Shown: positions 43,855 to 54,712, counted from the first letter of the stretch. The stretch is 64,000 bases of DNA from Emydura subglobosa (GCA_007922225.1 ML679970.1:41310212-41374211); one strand, 5' to 3'. Notes: a model not told the origin generated them from the sequence alone. Made by a program: numbers and translations.

Positions 43855-44965
43855 AGCAGTCAGGCCGGATCAGACTTAGTCCATCCAGCCCATGTTTGTG
43901 TCTCCAATAGTAGCTAATACCAGATGCTGCAGAGGAAGGTTTAAAACCCTCATAGGCTACACTTACATACTGGCAGGCTGACTGCAGATGTTTCTTCCTA
44001 TGCAGTTGCTTGATAGTTTATACCCTAAAGTGTTAGGGCTTACCCCTTTTGTCATTTTTATCCTGGTCAGTGTAACTGTCAGTGCTGTTCTTCTTATTCA
44101 AGTGTTTTATTGTTTATCTTAAAAACGATTTTGGCTGTGGCATCTTGTGGCATTGAGTTCCACAGGTTGACATATTTAGTCACTTCCATTTCTGTTCATC
44201 AGATTCAACTGTAATGCCTTTTAATTTCATTGGATGTTCCCTTTCCTTGACTTGTTTGAGATTCTAAATGGGAACTTCTGAGTGACCCTCTCTCTGTACC
44301 ATCTGTTATTTTATATACTTCTAGTCTCTTATTCATCTCTTCCTCTCTAAACTAAATACTCTGAATCCTTTCAATCTATTTTTATGCAGGTGATTTTCAT
44401 ACGTTACAGCTTTTGTTGCCCTTCTCTGAACCCCCCCGCCCCTTTTGTGCTCTATTGTTTTTGAGTTATGGTGACCAGAACTAAATGAAATATTTCCAGT
44501 GAGGGCATACCATTGATTTATATACTGACTTCATATGTCAGGATTATTCACTGTCTGTTTCTTAATACAATCAAATATCTTGTAGGCTTTTTTGACCACT
44601 GCTGTCTATGCATTGAGCAGATATTTACATTCATGGATGCCGAGATATTTATCTTGAGTAGTTCCCATTAATTTAGAGCTCATCAGCATGTGTAAAGAGC
44701 TCCAAGTGTTCCTTCCATAGAGCATTACCTTGTACTTGCTTGCACTGAATTTCATCTTTTGATGTGTTAACCAATCTTCTGGTTGAGCTAGGTCCTTTTG
44801 AAATTCCTTGCAGATTTATCCAGACTTGACTAACCTAATCTTTTTTCCCCATCTGCAAAATGTTGCCACCTCATTCTTCATCTTCTCTTCTAAGTAATCC
44901 ATAAATCACTGGTCTTGGCATGGATCTTTCAGACACTCCACTGTTACCCTCCTTCCTCATGGAAT
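43855..44965 (-). mobile_element. CR1/L3-like LINE, 3' ORF2 plus 3' end, reverse
   Basis: The 3' end lies at the left ('gccggatcagacttagtcca', 'tagtagctaataccagatgc'). Moving right, the reverse strand reads back through ORF2: 'gagttccacaggttgacata' (NLWN-type region), 'tgttgcccttctctgaaccc', 'ggtgaccagaactaaatgaa' (the Y.V.FW region), 'ttgagcagatatttacattc', 'tgcactgaatttcatctttt' (the MKF.V.KC region) and 'atctgcaaaatgttgccacc', which is the FADD motif region. Order and spacing match this LINE family throughout about 1.1 kb, with many small indels. The element is truncated just upstream of the RT catalytic site and is dead. Confidence 0.8.
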
Positions 44966-45690
44966 CAGGGGCTTCTCCAGAGCAGAAGTTCTTGGCAGCC
45001 AATGTGGGGAAGACATGCTTGTAGTCCTGGGAAGCTAAGTGACCTATAGTCAACAGACTCTTCCTCCGGGGGAATATGTATCAGCGTATGTGCAATGTGC
45101 CCAGCCATTTAATGGCGTCATCATCAGCCAGGTGGTGAGCTGGTAGCCCACCATCAAAATAAGTCGGGGCATTCAGCAGTAATATGTGACATAGTCTGAA
45201 GTTGACTGCAGCTGCATCGCGGATCATTAGATGGACCTTATATGATAAGGCCAGTTTAATGTCCCTTTCTCCTGTCAGTTTGCTGCCTGCCCTCATAGCT
45301 AGCTCTGTTGTACTCCAGCCGCTGATCTGCAGCACTTCAGCAGGGGTTTGTAGGGCTGAGCTTCAACACAGAGAATGGCCTCTCAGGAACTGAGCTATTG
45401 CACTTTGAGCAAGGTTTTAGGAATTGAGAGCCAACAGATTTTCTTTTGTTCATCCCTCTTCTTCGCTCCCTGCTTTTTTTCACTCGAACAAGAAAAAAAT
45501 TAGGAAATGGTTGAAAAGTTTGAAAGAAGGAAAGAATTATAATCGACTGAAGGTTGCAATCGGTCCTGCCTTGCAGAGCTTGCTGTATTGTATCTCCCAC
45601 ATCATGTTTCCTGGTTTGTCTCCCTGCGGCAGCTTTGCGTGAGCTGGCGCTTTCCTTGCTTTAACCCCCTTAGTGCTCTGTCTGTCTGCT
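44966..45690. other. Unique-looking DNA, no gene seen
   Basis: No repeat or exon recognised. Confidence 0.35.
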
Positions 45691-46025
45691 TTCGCAGTGT
45701 TGCCAACTCTCATGTTTTTAATTGCAGCTCTTGCGATAGTTGGTGTCTTTCATAAAGCCCCAGCTCCTGGAATCATGTGATTCTGGGAAACTCAGCTTTC
45801 ACTTGGGGAGAAAAAATAAGTTTGTAGCAAGTTTCCCGTGGTTGTGAAGAAAAGCTTGCAAATGTGGCTGCTGTGCACCCTTGAGGCTCGGAAGCCAGAA
45901 AGCAAATCAAACATCAAATTTAATTTATTTTTTTAAATTTATTTATTTTTTAAATCAATCTCCTGATTTTGTGGGGGCGGGGGGCTCAATATTTTTGAAC
46001 ACTTGGAGCTGGCGATTTGCTCGAT
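45690..46025 (+). mobile_element. TTGCCAACTC-family DNA transposon, copy 2
   Basis: It begins 'cagtgttgccaactctcatg' and shows 'gctcttgcgatagttggtgt', 'aaagccccagctcctggaat' and 'catgtgattctgggaaactc', an AT-rich middle (45,920-45,957), and a right end 'cttggagctggcgatttgc' that mirrors the left terminus. It is the best preserved of three copies. I could not confirm a target duplication. Confidence 0.7.
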
Positions 46026-46227
46026 GGGCTTGGGTATATCTCCTATGGCCATGTATCTGAGATGCCTGCTGTGGTTCTGCACCGCCACGATGATCTGACA
46101 CTTGCTGTGTTCTTGGTTTCAGCTGTCAGTGCCCCCTCACTCACTGATAGCATGTCAACTTGCTGTATTCTAAAATAGAAGGTCTCAACCTGTGTAAGGC
46201 TTTTCACTAGCACCCATCAGGGTAGTA

Positions 46228-46330
46228 ACTTGGCCCCAAATTAACAAGGCACTTAAGTCCCACTGCAGTCAATGGGAACTTGCTTGAAGTTAAGGATGTG
46301 CCTTAGTGTTTTGCTTACTCAGGGCCTTTG
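46228..46330. repeat. Palindromic repeat (TTAACAAGGCACTTAAG type)
   Basis: 'ggccccaaattaacaaggca', 'cttaagtcccactgcagtca', 'atgggaacttgcttgaagtt', 'aaggatgtgccttagtgttt' and 'tgcttactcagggcc' fold back on each other around CACTGCAGTCAATGGG. It is a short form of a widespread amniote foldback repeat. Confidence 0.65.
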
Positions 46331-48290
46331 TGCCATGCATCTTGCACTAAAACCCGAAGAAAACAAAAAGGATCCTGACCTGGAGATCTCCTTCACAGCC
46401 AGCTCTTTAAATTCTTTGTCCAAAAAAGGTGCGGAATGGATTACCTGCCCCTGATTCAGCAGAAACAGCTATCTGGGTAAAACACAATGTGTGACATTGT
46501 CAGTCAGGATCCTTAGGTTCTCCTTCTGCTTCACAACAGTGCAGGCTTCAACAGAACTCTAACAGTGGCACATCGGTGGTGCTTTTATTTATTCCCTCTC
46601 CCCATACACAGCCGTTCCCTGGAGAAATCAATTCTATCCCTCCAAACAATAGCGAAAGGCTTTGAGGAGATATTGATCTGTAGCAGAGCTGGAGAGGGGA
46701 ATATTTGTGACACAAAGATGCTCTTTTGTAAGCGAAAGATAATTACCAGATCATGGGGACATTTGCTGAATAGAACAACGTTAAATGGGCATCAAGGTGA
46801 AGGGCGCCGAGGCCTGTGAATGAAGCATTAAAACAACACTTTTCTCTTGGGTCACTGCAGTCAGCAGCAGTTCCTCCTTCCTTCTCTTCTGTGGCCTTGC
46901 CATTTGTTTTGATCTGCACCTGATGTCTTGCTCTCTCTCTTTATCTGTCTCTCTCTCTTTCTTTGGATATTCATTTTCTCAGTCCTTCAGTTTCCTGGGT
47001 CTCTTCCTGCCCCCCGCAGGGATTCTGACTTCTGTCTTTGATGGCACAATAGGACAGCCTGAAACACACCCACTCAGTTGTAGATGTTTCTCCTGCTGGG
47101 AAAGGGTAAAGAGGGTCATGCTGAGTCACTGGTGCAGGTGGCTTGTTGCCACACCATAATATAGAGGTGGAAGTGGCTCTCTAGAGAGAGGAACCAGGGT
47201 GCTAGCTGAATAGTCCAAAGGGAGGAGCCCTAGAAGCAGCCAAGTCTGGAGTGTGATGGCTTGCATGGAACTTTATTGAGTTATTGTTAATGTATTTGTT
47301 AATAAAGCCAGACCCCAGGGGAAGGTTGAGTTCTTGATTCTGTACATTGGACTTTGTTTTAGAGATGGTCGGAAAAGGCACCTGCTACATCCTCCTTCTC
47401 TTTTCTCCTGCCTCTTTGCACCCGTTATGTTGGTGACATCGTCAGTGCTGGTTTTTCCTTACCTTGTTTCTTGCAACTCAGCTATAGGGAATGAAGAAGT
47501 CTTTCCTGTTACATTGCCTGTTGCATTTTACCTAATATTTCATTTTGTTTTATTTAATTAATTAATTTAGATGATGATAATAAAATGAGGCATAATACAA
47601 GAGCATGAGACACCCTACAAATTAATCCTACATTGTAAGAAAATGCCTGAATTACTTTGACAGGCAAAGTGTCTTTAAGTGGAGATACGGTGATGTGTAT
47701 GGCAAGAAACTTCAGCTCCAGGCAAGCTGGGGTTTGAGTGGTAGCCAGGTGTCCACTGTGGTTGAATGCATCAGCTTTCATCCTCTGCTGGCTGTGATTC
47801 AAACAGGCCACTAATTGCACTGGCTACTGTAACACCTGCTACAGACCTCTCAGATGTGGTGTGTGTGTGTGCATGCATTCGCACAGCTGTGGGTATGAAG
47901 TTGTAGTCAGAGCTCTATAGCAATTAGTGGTGGATTGTTACCTGTAGGCTCTAATTTTGGTGCTGCTTTGCTCCATAAAGCCCCCACTCCTCTCTCTGGT
48001 TCAGACTGCAATCAGAGGGATATTTGGCTGATCCTGGCTGGTATTTTAGAAAGTGAGGACACAGCAGAGGTTCATAGGCTGCTTTGGTAAAGAGGTTCCT
48101 TGTCTCAATCTGCCCCTGCAATGGAGACTTTCCCAGAATTCCAAGGAGCTGCCGATCGGTTTCCAGGTGTGATGGCACATGGTGTTGTGGCCTTTTGTGT
48201 AACTGTCACTCGGGGCTGCAGCTCTGCTTTTAATCAACTCTCTGATCAAAATTGCACTGGTTTTTAACATGTGTTTTGACTGAGAAGGAA
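46331..48290. other. Unique-looking DNA with simple repeats
   Basis: (CT)n at 46,930-46,962, TTTAATTAATTAATTTAG with GAT/TAA repeats at 47,545-47,585 and a short (TG)n at 47,858-47,872. No gene or transposon recognised. Confidence 0.4.
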
Positions 48291-48292
48291 GT

Positions 48293-48530
48293 GATGATAA
48301 TCCCTAGCGGTTATATAGTGCTTTTCAGCCAAAGATCTCAAAGCGCTTGACACAGGAGTCGCTGTCATTGTACCTATTTTGCAGGTGGGGAAACTGAGGC
48401 TTGGGCAGCAGGAAATGTGACTTGCCCAAGGTCACCCAGCAGGCCAGTAGGAGAGCCAGGAAAAGAACCTACCTTTCCTGAATCCTAGTCCAGTGCTCTG
48501 TCCACAAGGTCACACTGCCATAAATTATTA
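48293..48530 (-). repeat. MIR/CORE-SINE, reverse, long copy
   Basis: 'ttatatagtgcttttcagcc', 'aaagatctcaaagcgcttga', 'tggggaaactgaggcttggg', 'gacttgcccaaggtcaccca' and 'tccagtgctctgtccacaag' give the complete reversed MIR order, from 3' end to tRNA-like head. Confidence 0.88.
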
Positions 48531-49080
48531 AAGATTTAAGAATTTAGCACAACTGAAATGAATAAGTAAAGGGTGAAATTCCTGCCCCATTTTCCCCATT
48601 TATGTACTGGAGCACCATTCCCAATACAATGTAGAGTGATAAACACGGATCACTTCCCTCACTCTCAGCCACTGGAATCCACCCACCTCTGGGGTGGATC
48701 AAGCTGGGTATTTAGCAATCCACAGCAACACTAAGCAACTGTTTAGGCAATGAAGAAAAGGAAGAATAGTGTATCCCACTGAAGCTGCACAGGGGAATTT
48801 TAGGCAGCGGACATAAATTACAGTATGTGTCATCTTACTACTGACTGGGAGACCCAATGCCAACTGAATTTTGCAAATTAGCAAACTAATGCAATTTAAA
48901 AAAAATAAAAAATACCACATCATAAAATGACCTACTGTTCATTTAGATCGACATTTGTTGCCTCCTTTTAATTAGTGGGTATTGCACTGTAAATGGACTG
49001 CTGTGCATTTTGCAGGAATAATGAATTCTTTGTACCACCAGCACTGTAACTCCTACTTATGGACTTGTCAGAGGGTGTTG
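48531..49080. other. AT-rich unique DNA
   Basis: No gene or repeat recognised. A-rich run at 48,897-48,915. Confidence 0.4.
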
Positions 49081-49084
49081 CTTT

Positions 49085-49335
49085 TAGGGTGTGAATTGTC
49101 GAGCGCTCCAAGATGTTGTGTTCTAACTGCCCCGTGTGGACCCTGCTGGTGTCAACTAAAGGTACCTGGTGCACGCTGATGTTGCCCTGTTTCAAACAGG
49201 GCTATGTTAATGCCTACTAGGTATCTTTTCGTTTATGTCCCCAGGGTCTACACAGGGCAGAGAGCAATGTGTGAGAGCTGTCTACAATTCATATCCCTGT
49301 AGTGCAGACTGCGGCACCGTGTAGACAAGCCCTGA
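49085..49335. mobile_element. Palindromic MITE, GTCTACAC-type right terminus
   Basis: 'gggtgtgaattgtcgagcgc' pairs with 'gagctgtctacaattcatat'; 'actgccccgtgtggaccctg' pairs with 'ccagggtctacacagggcag'. The centre turns at 'ccctgtttcaaacagggcta'. The right terminus is 'accgtgtagacaagccctga'. The matching left terminal segment is missing, so the copy is 5'-truncated. Confidence 0.75.
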
Positions 49336-49789
49336 GATGGGGAAGAGATGTCCATTTCAGTGTGTGTGAATTGGCTCATCAAATAGCCTGGATTAGTGAG
49401 GTTCTGCTCTATCCAGGTTTGTCAGAATGTTTTGTATTTTTTTCCATTTTATTTCTAATATAGGAGCTAAAATTACCAGTAACAAGAGCACCAAGGAAAG
49501 GCTTGCGCTACAATACTACAAATTAGAATAATATACCCTTAAAAAAACCAGTGGTCCAGCTATCTTAATATTTATTCACTTTGTCTTTAAGCCCTGCCTG
49601 CATACCCTTTGGAACCTGGTAAATGTCTGAGCCAGTATCTGTAGCCCTGTGGCTGCCATTAAAAAGCAAATACTTCCCAACTATTATCACACAGTGTCTG
49701 AGAGACCCTGAAAGTGTTTCTCTTTACTTAGAAGAGGAAACAACTTAGAAGAGTATCTCAGGGCCTGATCCAATGAGTATTAGAGACAA

Positions 49790-50067
49790 TTGGTCTGGCT
49801 CCATAGTTGAGGGGTTAGCACACAGGTCTTGTAAACCCAGGGGTCATGAATTCAGATCTCACTTGGGCTTTGGAAATGCAGCTTCCTGGAACTACATTAT
49901 CCTCCTGCATGGGTGGCTCTTTATGTCTGCTGTATAAGCTCAGGAGGAGGTGTTGGGGACTGTGGGGTACAGGAGGAGGGCTGAGGGGGACATCTCTGAA
50001 GGTCTGGATATTACAGGAGGTCAGACTAAATGATCAGTGATCCCCTCTGGCCTATTCATTTATGAAT
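49790..50067 (+). mobile_element. tRNA-derived SINE with CR1-like 3' tail
   Basis: The head has an A-box-like segment ('agttgaggggttagca', near 49,806-49,821) and a B-box-like segment ('gggtcatgaattcagatctc', near 49,841-49,860), with spacing typical of a tRNA promoter. After a unique body, the tail reads 'acaggaggtcagactaaatg', 'atcagtgatcccctctggcc' and 'tatt'. Its reverse complement is the same sequence that opens the CR1 fragments at 14.5, 15.4 and 17.4 kb. This is the structure known for the tortoise Pol III SINE, which is mobilised by the CR1-type LINE whose tail it shares. It is the strongest taxonomic marker in the window. Confidence 0.8.
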
Positions 50068-51815
50068 GGGAGCCTTTCCATTTACTTTAGTGGGCTTTGA
50101 ATCTGGGCCACTGGCAGTGACTGCTGGAGTTATTGCTAGTTCCTGGCCACGGTATCTGGCGCTCCTTTGCAGCGATGTGTGATTTTTTGCAGCCTCTGAA
50201 TCCACGACCAGCTTGAGAAGAGAGACTCTGAAATTGAGCAGGAAACCTGAACAGCAAGTTGTAATTTCCTCATGCCGCTGCCAGCTTCTCGTGCGCAAAC
50301 TGTCTCCAGCAGGCCTGTCATCCTGGTGTTAAGTGCCTGCCATCCCCACGCAGCCATAGGCTTCACAGCCTGACCAGCGTGGTGCAAAAACAGCAGAAAA
50401 AGGAAACCTTGTGTCTTAAACAGGAGAGGAAAGCCCATTACTGTTATTGAATAAAATCCTGACAATTTAAAAAACTCTTTTAAATATTGTTGGTGCATTT
50501 CCAGCTGTTAAAATCTGCCATATTTAGTTATCATAATAACAAAATGCTGAGGCTGATTTGAGCAGCAGGGAGGCAGACCCATTATTCAGAAGGGTTTTTA
50601 AACGATCGGGTTTTCTTCATCACAGTGGTGCTCTCTTGACTATTAAAAATCTCTTTGTTGTCTTGGCACCTCTGGCCTGGATACTGAGGTGGTGGCTCCT
50701 CATTGGTCGAGGGCTGTGGAAGTGCTTAGCAACGCAGAGGTCCCACGCTGTTTGAGCAAGAGTCTGGAGAAAGATGCTTTACAGGAGTCTTAAGAAAGCA
50801 AAACACAAAACCCTTACCAGCCTTGGTGGGAAGTTTTGATATGAAAAAGTTTATTTTAAAAGAGAGAGAGCCTGAGAATCGTGTGCCTGCCACTGCACGT
50901 TGGCTTGTGGAGGGACACGGGGAACCTATATGTTTGCTGCTAAATTGTCTTGTAAGGGCCTTGAAGTACAGAGGGTAAATGCAGGCTAGCGATATGGGAG
51001 AGGAGAGTAGACTGGCCAGCGGACAGTGAGTGAAGGTTGGAGGGGAGCTTTAGAGGGCTCGCCAATAACCGAAGAGCTAGATTCTAGGCACTGCAGGCAG
51101 GCATGCTGGAGCAGGCAGAAGGAACAGAGAGCCGGTGCTTGTGTTTCATTAGCCCTAAAAGGGGGGTATAGGGTGAGCATAGCTACAGGCGTTTCACGTT
51201 CCAGAGGTGGAGTGGCCTCTGCTCCCTTTGCTCAGTGAGTGATGGCTGAAGGCCAGCTGTGCAGAAGTGCATGTTGCAGCTCTATAAAGGAGCAATAAAA
51301 GCTACTTCTGAGCTTGCTCCTTTCAGGATGTACAAATGCTACAATGCTGCCTGCCTCATTGTCCTGCAGCTGGATGCCCTGGTGGGCTCGGCTCCAGCTG
51401 CAAAGGCCCCTGTAGACTCTTAGGGGTCCTATCAGCTAATAGGCACAATCAGAACAATCCCGCGGGCTGAGAGAGTCAGCTCGTCAGCACAGAGGGAGGG
51501 GAAGATGGCCCGGAGCTGCCAGAAGTGGAGGAGAGATGAAAGAGGCATGCAGTGACTGGAGAAGCGAGATTGGAGAGGTTCAGCGCTGCTGGAAGAGAGG
51601 AAAGGCTGGAGAAGCCCAGAGCGGCTCAGAGAGGGAAGTCATACAGACCTGAGATGGGAGGGAGGTCTGAGAATTGTTGAGTAAAGTGATCTGAGACCTG
51701 GTGCCCACCCTAGTCAGGAGATAGCCCAAAGGGCCCTTGGCTGTGCAAACCTGGTTTGCACCTCAATTGCCCTGTTTAGCCAAGGGTTATACATAAGGGA
51801 GTGCAATTCAGGCCT
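50068..51815. other. Unique-looking DNA, no gene seen
   Basis: No repeat or exon recognised. Purine-rich from 51,500 to 51,700. Confidence 0.4.
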
Positions 51816-51819
51816 CCCC

Positions 51820-52030
51820 ACTGCACTGAAGCCATCAGCTCTGTGGAGGCTGATAGTTGTTGCAGCGGCTGGGAACCACAGCTCTTGTGCAGCGGTCTGT
51901 GTAGCTGCTGTTGCTGGTGCTGCAGCTTAAAACAGACAGCTCTGATCCAGTGCTTGCAGCTGCGATGCATCATTGCAGCTCCTAGCTCGGATGTGGTGCT
52001 GCAGCTGATGGCTTCGATGTGCTGGTTGAG
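51820..52030. repeat. GCAGCT-rich low-complexity region
   Basis: 'ggctgatagttgttgcagcg', 'gctgctgttgctggtgctgc' and 'cattgcagctcctagctcgg' repeat a degenerate TGCAGCTC-type motif. Frames on both strands here are products of it. Confidence 0.5.
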
Positions 52031-52314
52031 CACTGAGTGGTGGGAGCCTGTACCGCTTGGTTGTTAAGGTTGAAGCTAGGTTCCCGTTACAAATCCTACT
52101 TTTCATTTCCTTCCCTTCCCTCCCCTAAAAAGCAACATCTCTTCCTGAAATGTTTCATCCTTCATCTCAGAATACGGATATTTTTGCAAAGTGTAGTAAA
52201 AATCAGAAAAGGAGTTACTGTGCTTTTGAAAATGTACCTGAGGGTCATTTTTTAAAACGTTTTTCACAGTTTTTGCTTATTATTGATTAAATAAGAGTAA
52301 TGTTTATATTACAG

Positions 52315-52425
52315 TAGTGGTACAAGGCCACAATCAGGTTGGGCCCCCATTGTGCTAGGTGCTGTACAAACATATAACAAATGACAGTCCCTGCCCCAAA
52401 GCACTTGCAGACTAAAAACTAATCC
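52315..52425 (-). repeat. L2-type 3' end, reverse
   Basis: 'cccccattgtgctaggtgct', 'gtacaaacatataacaaatg' and 'acagtccctgccccaaagca' are a clean reversed L2 terminus. Confidence 0.82.
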
Positions 52426-52429
52426 TATT

Positions 52430-53035
52430 GCTAGCATGACTTGCTGTAGAGAGGCTCCAGGTTCATTTCCTCTTGTAGGCTTTATTGCAGAGAAGTGTAC
52501 TTCTAGTACTGACTTCTGTAGGCAGTGGGTAGTTAGCAGGAAAATTACAAAGCCATGTACTGGAACATAGAAATAGCTCATGGTACCCCGTGCTCAGGTA
52601 GGCAAACAAGGAGTTAACTAGTGGCTTGGTCGAGCAAGGACAGACAATGGAGCTAGTGAAGTGCTGAGGGGGGGCACCCTGGGGGAAGAGGAAGAAGTGC
52701 ATGCCCAGCCCAGCTATGTCCTAGAGGGTTAGGGATAAAGGACATGAGAGGGAAGACTGGAGGCAGAGATGTTGTTTATCTGGGTTGGGGATATGCTAGT
52801 TGAGTGTGTGGGGGTGGGGGCTGACTTAAAGTGGCAGGGTGCAGGATTTTGTCTTTGCTTGGATAGAGTATTTTGCTTTCTCCTTGGTTCCCTCCTGTCA
52901 CATTGTCTCCCCTCTTCCCCCCACATCTCCTGTTAACATGAGAACTTTTAATAATTGAAATGTAGGAGATTTTAAGCTTAAAGCTTGTCATGTGGAAAAT
53001 GCCTCTCTGCTCTTTTTTAATTGTTTGTCATTGGT
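52430..53035. other. Unique-looking DNA, no gene seen
   Basis: No repeat or exon recognised. Confidence 0.35.
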
Positions 53036-53039
53036 CAAT

Positions 53040-53280
53040 AGCTGGGATGCAGAGCTGAGGGGCTGGGAGCTTCTATGTGGGGACTGACAGCTGCTGGCAG
53101 GGCCTGGGAGCTCTGACGTGGCAGCCGGCCGGGAGCTGCAATGCAGGGCTGCTGGGAGCTTGGTGAACGGATTGCAATGCAAGGCTGTGCTGCAGGGGCT
53201 GGGAGCTTTGATGCAAGGATTGCAGTGCAGGACTGTGCCGCACAGGCAGAGTGCACGGATGCCGAAGGTAGCAACTGGGT
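53040..53280. repeat. Degenerate tandem region, GGCTGGGAGCT..GATGCA motif
   Basis: GGGAGCTT, GGGAGCTC and GGGAGCTG are followed at short distance by 'atgcaagg', 'atgcaggg' or 'gtgcagga' several times ('ggggctgggagctttgatgc', 'aaggattgcagtgcaggact'). The region explains the three overlapping reverse frames of 79-160 codons. Confidence 0.55.
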
Positions 53281-53599
53281 GCTCCGATGTGGCTTTTGAG
53301 GTAGCAGAACTGGCTGCTGAGCTTACACCAGCTCTCTGGCACATCTGCAGGGGCTTGGCAGAGAGCAGAAAGCTACTGTAGGAGTGCGGCCACCTCCTCC
53401 GGAAAGGAAGGGAGCAAGGGAGGACAGCAGGCTGAGCCTCGGAACAATTGCATTCCAGGTGCCCAGCCACTTTACATCCTTGTAAACATGAGTAACCATA
53501 TTATGCCTAGCCTCCCCTCTTCTGCAGGATGGCCCCCAAAAAAGGTTACCTCCAAAGACCAGAGCATTGTGGGTAATAAGATGCAAATTGATAGAGAGA

Positions 53600-53965
53600 C
53601 AATAAGCCTGTCTTGTGAGTGGTTCCGACGGGGGCCAGCTTTTTAAAAGTCAGCTTGATTGCCTCTCTGGCAATTTGCATAGCATTAACCAGAGAGATTT
53701 TCTTTTTAAACTTGAACTTTTTTTTTCCGCAGAGGTCACCTCAAACTAATTACATCCCTGGCGCCGCTTTACAAAAGAGGGCTCCGTGGATGTGATTACA
53801 GGGTCTGAAGTGTAAGGAGAAGACTTTCCTGGCATTGGGGAGGAGGGGAAGGGGCCTGGCCACATGAACTCGAGGGGCTTTTAATGCATAAATCCAGATA
53901 GCTTAATTATAGAACCCTTTTATTGGAGGTTTTATTTGTATCGGCTCCAGAAACCAGCATTTGTA
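53600..53965. promoter_or_regulatory. Candidate conserved noncoding element
   Basis: Repeat-free DNA with 'gcaatttgcatagcattaac' (octamer ATTTGCAT plus ATTA), 'agaggtcacctcaaactaat' (nuclear-receptor half-site AGGTCA) followed by TAATTAC, and 'cataaatccagatagcttaa'. A strong acceptor-like tract TTTTTTTTTCCGCAG precedes AGGTCACC at 53,736, giving about 20 open codons, but I see no donor. An enhancer-like role is inference from motifs alone. Confidence 0.25.
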
Positions 53966-54212
53966 TTGAGTACAGCAACAATGCACAAAGTTCAAGCTCT
54001 CAGTAGAAATATACAAAAGGGAGAGCCGTTCTCCAACCATGCATTTGCCTCTGGCCACAGCTGCTGGTTTGATTCCAGCTGTGGCTGATTGTACACTGGC
54101 ATCTGGGTGATGGAGGGAGATTTACCTCTCCCCCTCAGACTGTGAAAGGAGGAACGGAAGGAGGATCTTAACAAATCAGGCATTTGATTTGTTTGTTTTT
54201 TCTCGTCCATAT
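53966..54212. other. Unique-looking DNA, no gene seen
   Basis: No repeat or exon recognised. Confidence 0.3.
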
Positions 54213-54214
54213 GC

Positions 54215-54452
54215 AGCGTTGCACTAGTTTACTTTAAGCGAGATTCTAAAACAATTTGGTTAAACCAGTGCAAAAGTCTGTGTGGACTTTCTTATTTCAG
54301 TTTAAACCAGACTTTGGTTTAGCTTATATTGATTAGGAATGGTTTAAGCTAAATTGAAATAAACGACTCTTAAACCCAAATAAGTGTTCACCCAGGGATT
54401 TGCTCCAGTTTAACTCAATCAGTGCAGTGTGTGTGTAGACAAGTCCTTAGAG
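54215..54452. mobile_element. MITE, TTTAAACCA-rich interior, GTCTACAC-type right end
   Basis: The right terminus 'gtgtgtgtagacaagtcctt' is the shared terminal signature. The interior has facing copies of 'agtttaaaccagactttggt' and 'taaaccagtgcaaaagtctg'. The left terminus cannot be placed. Confidence 0.6.
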
Positions 54453-54477
54453 AGACTGAAGTTTCCTGGTCTGCTCT

Positions 54478-54712
54478 TAAAAGTTAGGTCGACATAGCTA
54501 CGTCAGTAAGGGGGGTGTGCAAAATCCACGCCTCTGAGCACCATAGCTATGCAACGTATATGCACCTAGGTCAATGGAAGATGGCGTCTGTCAATATAGC
54601 TACCGTCGCTCAGGGAGTGGTGTTCCTACACCCAGGCGCAAAAACTTCCATGTCTACACTACAGAGTTATGGAGATTACACTATGGAGGCATGATGTAGA
54701 CATACCCCTAGT
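54478..54712. mobile_element. MITE, TAGGTCGACATAGCTACG type
   Basis: 'ttaggtcgacatagctacgt', 'cagtaaggggggtgtgcaaa', 'tgtcaatatagctaccgtcg' and 'ccatgtctacactacagagt' are followed by the right end 'gatgtagacatacccctag'. The left terminal segment is missing. It lies directly beside the previous MITE. Confidence 0.65.

Noticed and set aside
49800..49870. Intact tRNA-Lys-like gene
   Set aside because: It is the head of the composite SINE, followed by the SINE body and CR1-like tail.
52988..53470. 160-codon reverse ORF, cysteine- and serine-rich
   Set aside because: Three overlapping reverse frames arise from the degenerate GGGAGCT..GCAATGCA tandem region; the cysteines are a repeat artefact.
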